DNA of 64,000 nucleotides from Wyeomyia smithii (GCF_029784165.1 NC_073696.1:105422665-105486664); one strand, 5' to 3'; positions 10,459 to 21,690 are shown, counted from the stretch's first letter. Notes: generated by a model not told the origin, from the letters alone. Numbers and translations are program-made.

Positions 10459-11059
10459 GAGATGTAATTAAAGGCAAAATAATTCTAACTTTTAATTCTC
10501 ATCATTTTCGTTGCATAAACAAAGATTTACAAAAGGTACAACAGTTTACTGAAACAAAAGGTCTGAACTGTGCCTAAAATGTTCCGCACATGATATACCA
10601 TAAGTGCTCATCTAAATGTCATATCTGCATAAAAGAGCACGAAAAGTTCTGATTGCATTTTTTCTTAATTGATGCTCTTCTTAGTCGATGTGTTGAATTT
10701 AAGTCTGTTATATTGTATCAAATATATTATCGTTTCGTGGCACAACTAGAAACGCATAGTTTCGAGAAAAATGCGTTTGAAAATTAGCGTCGAGAATTTA
10801 ATTTTCAAGAAAACTAAACTAAGATTTCCCAATCATCATTTAACATGTTTGGGTATATTATGCGAATATTATGAGCACGGTATACAAGTTAAAACGTAAT
10901 TTTCATTATCTACTAACTGTTTGAGAAATTTCGATTTGTGTTGTAGCACCACTACTTATAACTCTGGATCGTTTGAAACCCCTAAAAAACGGGGTGTCGT
11001 GGGAGGAAAATTTACAATATTCGGCATCGTTTGCCTTCCAAAATGCAAAATTTAGAGTT

Positions 11060-11200
11060 GTCCATGGTGTATGTGTGCATGACGTGTGTGTGTGCAAGGC
11101 GTATATGTGCATGATGTATGTATGTATGATGCATGCGTGCAAGCCCTATGTACGCATGGTGTGCGTGTGCACAGTGTACGTGTGCGTGATTATGATGATC
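11060..11200 (+). repeat. Degenerate TG-rich minisatellite
   Basis: A run of imperfect TGTGCATGRTGTRTG-like units (GTGTGCATGACGTGTGTG, ATGTGCATGATGTATGTA and so on) over about 130 bp. It opens frames on both strands that encode repetitive Cys/Met/Val or His-rich strings. These are not genes. Confidence 0.6.
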
Positions 11201-11659
11201 ATGATGAAAACACTTCATAATGATGAGAATATTCCATGATGATGAGAACTTTCAAAATATATGTGTTGAAAGTGGTTAGCCACAACGAATTAATTGGTTT
11301 AAAAGTATTTTTCTGAGTGATTTACCAAATAAAGACGTCATTTTGAGCTCATATTCATAGTAAACACCAAATGAACATACTGTAATCGGTTAATTTGCCT
11401 TAATATCGTTAATTTCATTACAGTGCAATCACTATTGATATTATCTCTATTATAGGAGTGTTTACCCTACTAAGGTCGATGACATAGCAAGGGAGAAGCG
11501 TTGCGTTTTCATATATTTTCCCATTTGTGACATTATTCCTCACATTAGAAAAACCGCGTTTCGCACCATAACGCTCTTACTATGGCGATAGGATACAACA
11601 ATAAAATTGTTTGATTTGTAATGACTGTTACACAAGAACGCTACATATTTCTACAAGTT

Positions 11660-13359
11660 TTGAAGTAGAATACTTCTCTCAGGAAGTTCGGCTACATAGG
11701 GATGTGAAATGAAAATCTAAAACCGAAAAAAGTGAAAAATATGTCCAATTTCAAATGCTAACAAATCGGTTAGTATCCGATGGATTTCCTTCGTTCTTGC
11801 AGCAATAGATAGGAAAATCGTCTAAGATTCTTCCCAAAATAAGATAATTGTAATTTTATTATTCACACTATTGTACTATTGAAAATAGTCAAGCCTTGTC
11901 AAAACGAAAAATTCGACCTCTGATTGGTCGTTATATGCTTGCTTCACAAGCACGGTCGACAGAATCATATACCTTGCAATTGAAAACATGCTATTTGGCC
12001 GATATAAGAGCCTGTTTCAGCCGAAGCCGCTCATAATAGTTCTAGACAGCGATAACAGCAGCCATCCTTCCTTAGCAGCAGCACTAGCCCTGTAGTTGGT
12101 CACCACGTCTCAGGAGCAGCGCGGTTTTTCTCAGCATGTGTCGCCAGACTGCCATTATTCCCCCCGTGTTGGGGCAGCATGAAGATTGCCATCAGGAAAC
12201 CCAATTTTGTGAATCAAAATGCCTTTTTGAGGCAAATAAACAAGTCATTGAAAGTTAATATTTTTTGACAACGCAAGCAAGCATTCTGTGTTGGATCCTA
12301 GCAATTTAAATCTGTCGCACCCGTCGAATTTACTGAATGTGAAATAGCTTCCACAGTGCGTGTTGTCCGTGTATCCTAATTCCCCCACTGTTAGGGCAGC
12401 TCAAAGGTTGTGATCAGCAACTGATTTTGAACCGCAAAATGCCTTTCTCAAGGCAAATAAACAAATAATTGAAGGTTAATAATTTTCTGGCATCAACACA
12501 AGCAGATATTTTGTGCGGGATGCAATCAAATTCTGTTGTAGTTGTCTAGTTTTTACTTTTACTTCATTTAGTAAACCCCCCCCCCCCACTGTAGGGGCAG
12601 CGCAAAGGCTGCGATACGCATAACCGACTTTGAATAACAAACTGCCCTGTTAGAACGCATTCACAAAGACAGTTAGGCCTCTGCCATGGTGAACGCGAAC
12701 GCGAGGGATGGGGCGAGAAACTTGCCGTAGGTGAATAAACAGCTCTCTTTACGACTGTTCGGATTTCTGGATTTTGGCAATCAAAACTTCTGCTGGCTGT
12801 CTGATTTTCAGTGTGAAAACAGCCTTCAACTTTGTTGTCAGAGTGCCTGACTACGATTTGGTAATATTGTTTGAGTTAAATGTTTACAAAATTTTACAAT
12901 ATTCCTCTTTCTCTCATTCAATAAAACAGGTAATACGATGCCTTCGTCATACGTAAGTTCACCATAACTCCCGATATCGGCGTAACACAGAGATGCAATC
13001 AGCGTCATATCCGATTTTAACTTCAACAACAAACTGTTCTTTTTAGGACAACGAAACAAATGAATTGAAGATTTAATATTTTCTCGCTCTGAGCTTTAAC
13101 CAAAAGTTATATATCTTAATTTGAATTCACATGTACATATACTCTGACTGTTGAAACTTGTTTGCGCCGCAAAGAGTTTGTTCTTTTACTGTTCAGTGAG
13201 GTCGTATTTATATGTGCAAACTGAAATTGAGTAGTACTTCAACTTCATTAGCACAGAATTTTCAATACTGCCAATGAGCGGTCAACATTTATTTGCTAGG
13301 AAAAATGACTGACACGCAAGCAGCCGGGTTATCTTTCTTGTAAAAGTATTCTACTTCAA
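11660..13359 (+). repeat. Module 3 of the inserted element, bounded by inverted repeats (1.7 kb)
   Basis: It starts with the same 16-bp terminal sequence as module 1 (11660-11675) and ends with its reverse complement at 13344-13359. By itself it is therefore a 1.7-kb MITE-like unit with both ends. Upstream of the TATA position (12002-12008, GATATAAG, changed from CTATATAAG) it matches module 1. The leader is shorter, lacking an internal duplication of roughly 130-140 bp. Hairpin repeats begin at 12160, 12382 and about 12576, and a weaker fourth related stretch may lie at 12985-13080. No direct flanking duplication was found. Confidence 0.55.
13344..13359 (-). repeat. Right terminal inverted repeat (16 bp)
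   Basis: AAGTATTCTACTTCAA is the exact reverse complement of 7479-7494 and of 11660-11675. Which of the two left ends it belonged to originally cannot be told from the sequence. Confidence 0.75.
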
Positions 13360-13495
13360 CCTTGCGGTCGTGGCTTTGCACACAACCCTCCTGTGATTTT
13401 TTTCTCTCTGTATGCCTGAAGGGCACTGGGTACTGAAATGCCACTGCGACATTCTTGCTGATTGTCTTTTGTGGCGGAAAGACCCTTCTGACTGA

Positions 13496-14763
13496 CTGAC
13501 CCTTCTGTTACCCCCTCCCCTGTTCATTCTCCAGTCCCCCCTCGCCCCAGGCTTTACCCGGACGGATCTCAACAGGGCAGCTATACTGTTTATTTTCGTC
13601 CAAAGGCAGGAGTAAATTCAAAGCGATTAAACATACTGCAAATTTCTAAAGACCTGACGAAGGGGTATAAGGCCGTGACCGAAATTTCCAAGGTCCGACC
13701 TAACAAGCTCCGTGTCGTGGTCAGTGATCTGGCACAGGCCAATGCTATCGCTTGCTCTGAGCTCTTCACACGCGAGTATCGCGTTTACATACACGCACGA
13801 GACGTGGAGATCGACGGTGTCATAACCGATTCGAGTCTGTCTGTCGAGTGTATCCTAAAAAGCGCAACCGGTTGCTTCAAAAATACCGAAACACAGGCGA
13901 AGATTTTGGATTGTAAGCAATTGCGGTCCATGTCTCTCGTCGGCGGTAAAAAAGTTTACACTCCGTCAGACTCGTTTCGCGTTACGTTTGCCGGATCTGC
14001 ACTCCCTAGCCACGTTTCGATCGACCGGGTTCGTCTGCCTGTGCGATTGTATGTACCCCGTGTTATGAATTGCACCAATTGCAAGCAGTTAGGCCACACA
14101 GCCGCCTACTGCTGCAATAAGGCACGATGTAGCAAGTGTGGGGAGACTCATGCGGAAGATTCTTGCAGTGTTAATGCTGAAAAATGTATTCACTGTGGGG
14201 AAAACCAGCATGAGCTCTCCACATGCCCGGTGTACATGCAGCGCAGAGATAAAATCAAGCGGTCACTTAAGGAGCGTTCAAAGCGTTCTTACGCTGAGAT
14301 GCTGAAGAAGACCGTGACCACTTCTACCATAACATCGAACCCCTTTGATCTGTTGCCCTCTGATGAAATCGATTCTGACGATTCATTAGCGGGAACATCT
14401 TATGCCAATCCTGGGGAGTCTAGGAAGAGGAAAAATGTTTCTTCTCCTAAACTTCCCCGTAAAGGTCCTAAGATTTCCCAAAGTGTAATGAAAAGTACGA
14501 ACAAACCAAACAGTGCTGCGGAAAAACCGAAGCAAACTCCTCCTGGGCTTGCAAATTTAAAGTCCCAGAAGGAGTCCCCAGCACTGCCAGGAACATCTAA
14601 AACCCCAGTTGTTCCTTTTGCACTCCCAGTTGATGAAACAACCTCTGGATTAGTGAAATTTTCTGACATTGTGGACTGGATTTTTGAAAATTTCAATGTA
14701 CCCAATCCAATTAAAATTTTACTTACAGCATTCCACCCAACAGTTAGATCATTTTTGAAGTAG
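13496..14763 (+). pseudogene. ORF1 of LINE copy A, main part (nucleic-acid-binding gag-like protein)
   Basis: Continues ORF1 after the insertion and aligns with residues about 20-430 of the intact ORF1 of copy B. Three CCHC zinc knuckles lie at about 14068-14230 (CTNCKQLGHTAAYC, CSKCGETHAEDSC, CIHCGENQHELSTC), typical of LINE ORF1 proteins that package element RNA. A Ser/Lys/Pro-rich tail follows. A CAG to TAG change gives a premature stop at 14761-14763, removing the last approx. 20 residues seen in B. A small in-frame difference near 13860-13910 (TETQAKIL against LCHDVKVKII) separates the copies. The protein cannot be made as a whole because of the upstream insertion. Confidence 0.85.
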
Positions 14764-14785
14764 TTGACTGCCCAATGGCCCCTCC

Positions 14786-17700
14786 TTGCAGCGATTGTAT
14801 CCTTCGATGCCTAATTCAACTGCGTATATGAAGGACTCTATCTCTGTCTTACAGTGGAATTGTAGAAGTATTTTACCAAAAATTGATTCGTTTAAAGTTT
14901 TGATAAATAAAAACAAATGCGATGCATTTTCCCTTTGTGAAACTTGGCTTACTTCAAATGTTGATCTCAACTTCCATGATTTTAATATTATTCGCCTTGA
15001 TCGAGACACCCCATATGGAGGAGTACTTTCAGGGATTAAAAAGTGCTATTCTTTCTATCGTATTAACCTCCCCTCGATTCCAGGCATCGAAGTTGTCGCA
15101 TGTCAAATGACAATACAAGGTAAAGAGCTTTGTATTGCCTCAATATATATTCATCCCAGAGCACAGGTTGGGCAACGGTTGCTCTTTGATTTAATAGAAC
15201 TTCTTCCCTCGCCACGTTTGATTTTGGGAGACTTCAACTCTCATGGCGTGGCTTGGGGTTCCCCATACAATGATAACCGCTCCTCTTTAATCTATAACCT
15301 TTGCGATGACTTCGACATGACTATTTTAAACAATGGTGAAATGACACGTATCCCGAAACCTCCAGCGCGCCCAAGCGCTTTGGATCTATCCTTATGTTCG
15401 ACGTCGCTACGGTTGGATTGCACATGGAAGGTAATCCTCGATCCTCACGGTAGCGACCATTTGCCTATTCTTATTTCAATCAATAACGGGTCAACTCGCA
15501 TGCGACCAGTTGACATTCCGTATGACCTCACACGGAACGTCGATTGGAAGTTATACGAGGAAATGATTTCAAAAGCGGTCGATTCGATTCAAGCCTGGCT
15601 AAAGCAAAGAAACGCGGATATTGGCGTCGGTTCGTGAACGAGACGTCGAGGGAGACATCGATGAGCACTCTTTGGAACACAGCCCGAAGAATGCGGAATC
15701 GCGTAACGGTCAACGAAAGCGAGGAGTCTTCAAGTCGGTGGATATTTGATTTTGCCAGGAAAGTATGTCCGGACTCTGTTCCTGAGCAAAACATTGTTCG
15801 CGATGCGTCTCCGGGCCACGACGCGATAGAATCACCTTTTACGATGGCAGAATTTTCAGTTGCCCTCCTGTCCTGTAACAATAACGCGCCTGGGTTAGAT
15901 AGAATCAAATTCAACTTGTTGAAGAATCTACCCGGCAATGCCAAGAGGCGCTTGTTGAACTTGTTCAATAAGTTCCTGGAGCAAAACATTGTACCGCAGG
16001 ATTGGAGGCAAGTGAAGGTGATCGCCATCCAAAAACCAGGGAAACCAGCTTCTGATCACAACTCTTATAGGCCGATTGCAATGCTATCCTGTATCCGGAA
16101 ATTGATGGAAAAAATGATACTCCGTCGTTTAGACCATTGGGTCAAATCAAATGGTCTACTATCAGATACTTAATTTGGCTTCCGCCGTGCCAAAGGGACG
16201 AATGATTGTCTTGCGTTGCTTTCAACAGATATTCAGCTGGCGTATACTCGCAAAGAACAAATGGCGTCTGCGTTCTTGGACATTAAGGGGGCTTTTGATT
16301 CCGTTTCTATTGACATTCTTTCGGGTAAACTTCACCGACAAGGATTTTCTCCAATTTTGAACAATTTTTTGCACAATTTGTTGTCCGAAAAGCACATGCA
16401 TTTTACGCACGGCGATTTGGCAACTTTTCGCATTAGCTACATGGGTCTTCCCCAGGGCTCATGTTTAAGCCCCCTTCTTTACAACTTTTATGTAAATGAC
16501 ATCGACGAATGTCTGGCAAATTCATGCACGATAAGACAACTTGCAGACGACAGTGTAATCTCTGTTACAGGAGCCAAAGCTGCCGATTTGCAAGGACCAT
16601 TGCAAGATACCTTGGACAATTTGTCTGCTTGGGCTTTACAGCTAGGTATCGAATTCTCTCCGGAGAAGACTGAGATAGTAGTTTTTTCTAGGAAGCATGA
16701 ACCTGCTCAGCTTCAAACACAATTAATGGGTAAAACGATTTCTCAGGTTTTGGTACACAAATATCTTGGTGTCTGGTTCGACTCTAAAGGCACCTGGGGT
16801 TGTCACGTGAGGTATCTGATGAAAAAATGTCAACAAAGAGTGAATTTTCTTCGTACAATAACCGGACAATGGTGGGGAGCCCACCCAGGAGACCTTATAA
16901 GGCTTTACCAAACAACGATACTGTCTGTTATTGAGTACGGGTGTTTCTGCTTCCGCTCCGCAGCAAACACACATTTGATCAAACTGGAGCGAATACAATA
17001 TCGTTGTTTGCGTATCGCCTTGGGTTGCATGCAATCGACCCATACGATGAGTTTGGAGATCTTAGCTGGAGTACTACCATTGAAAAACCGCTTCTGGAGC
17101 CTGTCTTCTCGTATTCTAATCAAATGTGAGGTCTTGAACCGTCCCGTGATTGAAAATTTTGAAAGGTTAATCAAACCTAATTCTCAAACCCGTTTTATGA
17201 CATTGTATTTCAATCACATGTCCCAAAATATTAACCCTTCTTCGAATATTCCAAATCGTGTCGACTTATCAAATACTTCTGATTCCACTGTGTTTTTCGA
17301 CACATCCATGATAGAAGAAACTCGTGGAATCCCGGATCATTTACGCGTGCAGCAGATCCCTAAATTTTTTTCCAATGATTATCGAAACATCAACTGCAAC
17401 AATATGTTCTACACTGACGGATCACTTCTTGATGGGTCCACTGGCTTCGGTATCTTCAATAACAATTTAACCGTCTCCCATAAGCTCGATAATCCTGCTT
17501 CTGTTTACGTCGCAGAATTAGCTGCAATTCAGTACACCCTAGGGATTATCGAAAAAATGCCCACGGACCATTATTTCATCTTTACGGACAGTCTCAGTTC
17601 CATTGAGGCTCTCCGATCGATGAAAGATGTTAAGCACTCTCCGTATTTCCTGGGGAAAATACGGGAACATCTGAGTGCTTTATCCGAAAAATCTACTCAG

Positions 17701-18255
17701 ATGACCTTAGCGTGGGTCCCTTCTCACTGCTCGATACCGGGTAATGAGAAAGCGGACTCTTTGGCTAAGGTGGGCGCAACAAATGGTGATATTTATGAAA
17801 GACCAATTGCCTTTAATGAATTTTTCGCATTTGTACGTCAGAATACGATCATCAGTTGGCAAAATTCTTGGACCAAGGGGGAACTGGGAAGGTGGTTACA
17901 TTCCATAATCCCCAAGGTATCGACGAACCCGTGGTTCAAGGGGTTGGATGTGGGTCGGGATTTCATTTGCGTGATGTCCCGGCTTATGTCCAATCACTAT
18001 AGATTTGACGCGCATCTCCGTCGTGTTGGGCTCGGGGAGAGTGGTATCTGTGCCTGTGGTGAAGGTTATCACGACATAGGGCACGTTGTTTGGTCATGCC
18101 CTGTACACCGTGACGCCAGGTCTAGATTAATAGCTTCCCCGCAGGCCGAAGGTAGGCAGCCGGCTGTTCCTGTTCGTGATATCTTGGCGAGCCGTGACCT
18201 ATCCTACATGTCCCTTATATACGTTTTCCTGAAATCCATCCACGCCCCAGTTTAG
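14786..18255 (+). pseudogene. ORF2 of LINE copy A (endonuclease, reverse transcriptase, RNase H)
   Basis: Starts MQRLYPSMPNSTAYMKDSIS, in a different frame from ORF1. Endonuclease: VLQWNCRS near 14850, CETWL near 14940, LGDFNSHG near 15230, GSDHLPI near 15460. Reverse transcriptase: FLDIKGAFDS near 16275, LPQGSCLSPLLYNFYVNDI near 16450 and the catalytic LADDSV near 16540. RNase H: MFYTDGS near 17405, VAELAAI near 17515, FTDSLSS near 17580 and NEKADSLAK near 17745, so all four acidic positions are kept. A C-terminal CACGEGYHDIGHVVWSCPVH zinc-binding-like motif follows. Lesions relative to B: a 238-bp deletion at about 15593 that shifts the frame, and a CAA to TAA stop at 16171-16173. Confidence 0.9.
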
Positions 18256-18650
18256 TCCTATCCCCTTCCGCCTACATCCAACCAAACGACAAGAACACGT
18301 TAAGACCCCGGATCCGAAACAGCAATCAGACCCGCACGATACTCTCAAGGCCCGATGGAAACAACCCAATATGCCAGTCCGTAATATCTTGGCCCAGCAG
18401 CGGAACAAATTTAATATGCTGCCTACCTATGGCAATGAAAACCATCAAACAGCAAACCTGTGCTTTTAATGCAAAATATTCTAGCTTTAAGTTAGATTTA
18501 GTTTCAGCTCGTAGTCGGCAGCGAGGATAAAAAATTTGCTTTTAGTTATTAAGATACTTTAGAAAGTAAGCTACCAGATATAATTGGCGCCGTTAAACAT
18601 TGAATTGTATTTGTGCCGTGTCAAATAAACTATAGATGAAGAAAAAAAAA
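18256..18650 (+). other. 3' UTR and poly(A) tail of LINE copy A
   Basis: About 395 bp matching the 3' UTR of copy B, ending TATAGATGAAGAAAAAAAAA. The short A-run directly joins the right target-site duplication. Confidence 0.85.
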
Positions 18651-18662
18651 ATCATTTCAGGT
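18651..18662 (+). repeat. Right target-site duplication of LINE copy A
   Basis: Exact copy of 7083-7094 (ATCATTTCAGGT), directly after the poly(A) run. Confidence 0.9.
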
Positions 18663-18663
18663 G

Positions 18664-18984
18664 GGGGGTTTTGCGTAGCTGATAACATCTCCGTTAACCA
18701 CGCTGGTGGCCTGGGTTCGAATCTCAATGCCGGCATAGGTGCCGATAGTTGTGGGGCGGCGTAATCCACTCACAACCAACCACATTGGTCTAGTTTTAAT
18801 CCTAGCCGAATTTGGGAGAATTTCTAAGGCGAAAAATCTCTGGGATCATGCCTTCCATCGCATGAGAAATAAAAGCCATTGGCGTAAGTAAGTTAGAGTC
18901 CTGGGTGGATTCGCTTCCCCAGGCGTCGGCGATTGGCACAACAACAGTGACGGATCAAGACCGACGAAAAAAACAAAAAAAAAA
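18664..18984 (+). mobile_element. tRNA-type SINE
   Basis: A GCGTAGCTGATAAC segment resembling a pol III A box (about 18674-18687) is followed by GGTTCGAATCT at 18714-18724, an excellent B box. About 240 bp of unrelated body follow, including a CCTGGG...CCCAGG hairpin near 18899-18922, and an A-rich tail (about 18964-18983). This is the layout of an insect tRNA-derived SINE such as Feilai of Aedes, though I cannot match it to that family. The acceptor stem is not preserved, so it is not a tRNA gene. LINE copy A landed just upstream of its 5' end. Confidence 0.65.
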
Positions 18985-20039
18985 TTCTGTGCCGCTTTTT
19001 ACGGCCCGAAAAAAAATTGGGAAAACCACCACTGATGAAGGTTCCTTCTTAGGTGCACTTTGGTTATTTAACATGCATGCAAAAGCCAAATCGGTAGCGT
19101 AACGGGGGTATTTTGACCCATCCACATATTTTGGTTCACCTGGGAACATTTCAGGTATTTTATCCGATGAATTAAATAAATCTTAGATTTATAAACCACT
19201 TTGTCTGCTTTGATAGGAACCATGATAATATAAAATATAATTAGCGTAAACAGCGATGTTGGTGGGTTGATATACAGACTTGGTAACCAAAAATATCTTT
19301 CTAGTGCTCCGAGTAAATTTCGATATTTCTAGGTTATTTTCCAATAGTTGTTGAAGATGTATTTCAAAATAGACATTTATTTTTTACAATGACATGATAT
19401 AACAGTTATGTATTCTAAAAAAAAGAAAGGATATAACATGTAAGCTCCTTCTTTCTTCTTTATGCCAGTACACTTTTTATTTTGTTTCTGCATGTTCAGT
19501 TTTGTTCAAAATGGCGTCGAAGCAAAAAGCACGAACATTTTATCAAAAAGTACACGTTTGATTCATGTTAGCAAAAAATCCAGAACTTCAAGTTTTTGGG
19601 ATTAATCACCACGCCGAGTGGCTATGAATGATAAAAAACATTTTTAGCATCTAAACGGTTCGTTTGATCGGTATAGTGTCTTCGACAAGGTTGTATATAA
19701 TAATTTTGTTCTCTCAAAAAATACACTAAACACTGTAAGAAAAGTTGGAGAAAAAAGTTAGTTATTTTCGACAAATTTTGTAGATTTTTTTTATTTTTCC
19801 AATTTCAGAAAACTGATTAGCTTACAGTGTGTAGTTTTCGAAGAAACAATTCAGCTTTATAATAAGTGAGTTTTTTGAGATATTTAAGTTACAATTATAT
19901 TTTTGTGTTTTTCTCTGAAAAAAAAAATTCTTCTGTCTCACTGTGTAGTTTGATATTGAACGACAAATTTTAGTTGTCATCCGTTAAACCTTCGGAAATT
20001 TTCAGACCAAGGTGTCAATAGCTGTATTATACGACATTC
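18985..20039. other. AT-rich intergenic DNA
   Basis: No frame, motif or repeat recognised. Several A- and T-runs are present. Confidence 0.5.
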
Positions 20040-20460
20040 AATTCACCAGCCATGTCGTCTGCAACCTTGCTCGCTGCGCGCCCTTGTTCCAGTCGGCTCG
20101 TTATCAATAACTATTTGCCCCGGGCTGTCGTCCAACATTCTTGCGACATGCTCAATATCCCGCAGTCTCCAGATTTTCACCGTTTAAACGATGAGTGGTT
20201 CTCCCAGCAGCTGATGTAACTCGTGGTTCATCCGCCTCCGCCATGATCCATTTTCCATCTGCACTCCACCGCAGATGGTACGCAGCACTTTTCGTTCGAA
20301 AACCCCAAGGGTCTGGGCCTTCCACGAGCATGGTCCAAGTTTCGTGGCCGTAGAGAAATGCCGGATCAGTGTTTTGTAGATGGTCAACTTCGTACGGCGG
20401 CGAACTTTATTCGAGCGGAGCATCTTCAGAGTTCAAAGTAGGCACGATCATTTAGAATTT
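20040..20460 (-). pseudogene. RTE-like ORF C-terminal relic
   Basis: The minus-strand frame reads TKLTIYKTLIRH, then LGVFERKVLRTICGGVQMEN and RRRMNHELHQLLGEP. In a shifted frame further on, EHVARMLDDSPGQIV and a PTGTRAR stretch follow. This is the post-RT tail of an RTE-type polyprotein, a region that usually ends with 'GHVaRMpdd..AkkVf...P.G.R.RGRP'. It is 5'-truncated, with no RT core. It differs enough from RTE-1 and RTE-2 to be a separate subfamily. Confidence 0.65.
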
Positions 20461-20529
20461 GGCCGCATACAATATCCGGTTCCTCTATGAGGAAATAACG
20501 TACAAAATTGGTAAAAATATGTTTTTGCC

Positions 20530-21690
20530 GGATTTTCTTTAAACTTCAAGGAAAAAATACAAGATTTTTTTTGTCTGCTGTTCTGATGAATTCTCAAACT
20601 TTCCGTCAAATATCTCCCATAAATTTCCGCACAGTGGCAACATCAACCGTATCGGCAATTTTTTATCATCACTTCCTCAAATCAGCTGATGTTTTAATTG
20701 ATTTGCCACACTTCTTCAATTTACGCTGGACTTAATATCTTTCAATGGGACGAAAATGTGGGCTGTATGGTGGGGTGGGTTAATCCTTTTTTCGACCATA
20801 TCTGTATTATTCTGCTTGTACCATTCCAATACATACCGGGCGTAGTGGCAGCTAGTTATATTGGGCCAGAACATCACGGGGCCTTCGTATGACTGGATGA
20901 ACGGCAAAATTATCTCTTGAAGACACTTCTTATTGTAAGCTTGTCCATTCATGGTTGCTCCAGTGATGAACTTTTGTCTTCTTTCCACAGCTACAGATGG
21001 CTTGGCAAATCATCAACCTGCGGGCGAATTTATCCGCGAAATTTGAACCTACCTGGAGCATTCCCCTTATGGTTAGCAAGGTAAAATTGTCCAAAGTCCA
21101 TTTTGACGTATGTTTCATCGTTCATCAAAATACAGCCGTTGTACTCTGTCAGGAGTTGCTCGTATAGCTTTCTTGCTCGGGTTTTACAACTACGTTTTGT
21201 TCCAGCGTCTTGTTGGGTTGTTTGCTGGCATGATACGACCGTACTCCTTCACGCATACAGATTCGAAGAACTGTACTATGTGCTGCAATGAACCGTTTCG
21301 CTAACAAGAGACCCCAGGATTATTCCGGACTGCCCTGATTACCTTCGGTCGTAGTTTCTGGTCCAATGTTTCACTTCTACGTTTGGTTTGTTTAGCGCGA
21401 TCCACCCTCAAAGTGTCCCGGTAACGTTTGAGCAAGGTATTCACAGTCGATTTCGGTAGTTTAAGAGCCTTGGCGATCACTTCTCCTGACCATGCTGGAT
21501 TATAAACGTAAGTGTGCACAATTTTTTCTCGTCTCTCGCGCTCCATTTTGGATAACATTTCAACGCGTGTACCGATCCTGACGAAATTTTCCCCACTAAG
21601 TAAACAAACCTTCCAGATCAAAACGCTCGGTACGATAACTAGAGGCGCTGCAGTGAATAAAAGGAAACGGCCGAATACTAAGTGGAACAA
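20530..21690 (-). pseudogene. Tc1-mariner transposase relic, ITmD37E-like
   Basis: On the minus strand: a helix-turn-helix DNA-binding region (MLSKMERERREKIVHTYVYN, then AKALKLPKSTVNTLLKRYRD) at about 21560-21400. A frameshifted catalytic part follows: MNDETYVKMDFG (first Asp) near 21110, FARRLMICQAICSCGKKTKV near 21030, and GPVMFWPNITSCHYARYVLE near 20880. RPIERY, with the third acidic residue, is near 20730 in another frame. The residues between the second and third acidic positions fit a D37E spacing, known from mosquito ITm elements. The second catalytic Asp appears as Asn (FWPN) and several frameshifts break the frame, so it is inactive. Terminal inverted repeats were not located. Confidence 0.7.

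Larger units (their letters stand above)
7476..13495. mobile_element. Foreign DNA inserted in ORF1 of LINE copy A, unclassified
   Basis: The LINE ORF1 sequence is broken here. CTGACCCTTCTGTT occurs at 7462-7475 and again at 13496-13509, a 14-bp direct repeat consistent with a target-site duplication. Inside are a 16-bp exact inverted repeat (7479-7494 and 13344-13359), a second direct copy of the left end at 11660, and three related promoter-plus-hairpin modules. About 135 bp (13360-13495) outside the right inverted repeat are neither LINE nor module. I see no transposase, reverse transcriptase or LTR. It may be a non-autonomous DNA element that has accumulated internal copies, a nested pair of such elements, or a captured gene cluster. 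Confidence 0.55.
7095..18650 (+). mobile_element. I-like (Jockey-superfamily) LINE, copy A, full length but interrupted
   Basis: A two-ORF LINE: 5' leader with internal promoter, ORF1 with CCHC knuckles, ORF2 with endonuclease, reverse transcriptase and RNase H, 3' UTR and a short poly(A). The presence of RNase H, three knuckles in ORF1 and an ORF1/ORF2 overlap suggests the I clade (compare MosquI of Aedes), but LOA or another Jockey-superfamily clade is possible. It aligns with copy B (48523-54405) along its whole length. Lesions: about 6 kb of foreign DNA within ORF1 (7476-13495), a premature TAG in ORF1, a 238-bp deletion between endonuclease and RT, and a TAA in RT. The 5' leader is about 315 bp against about 446 bp in B. 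Confidence 0.9.

Noticed and set aside
14400..14705. 101-codon minus-strand frame (with a sister at 49928-50224)
   Set aside because: Antisense shadow of LINE ORF1.
15528..16028. 166-codon minus-strand frame (with a sister at 51321-51794)
   Set aside because: Shadow of the LINE ORF2 coding strand. It occurs in both LINE copies only because the sense strand is conserved.
7095..18650. LTR retrotransposon or endogenous virus
   Set aside because: No LTRs, protease, integrase or envelope-like frame. The ORF2 layout is endonuclease-RT-RNase H with poly(A) and target-site duplications, that is, a LINE.
18664..18740. tRNA gene
   Set aside because: A and B boxes are present, but no acceptor or anticodon stem can be paired, and a SINE body with an A-rich tail follows.
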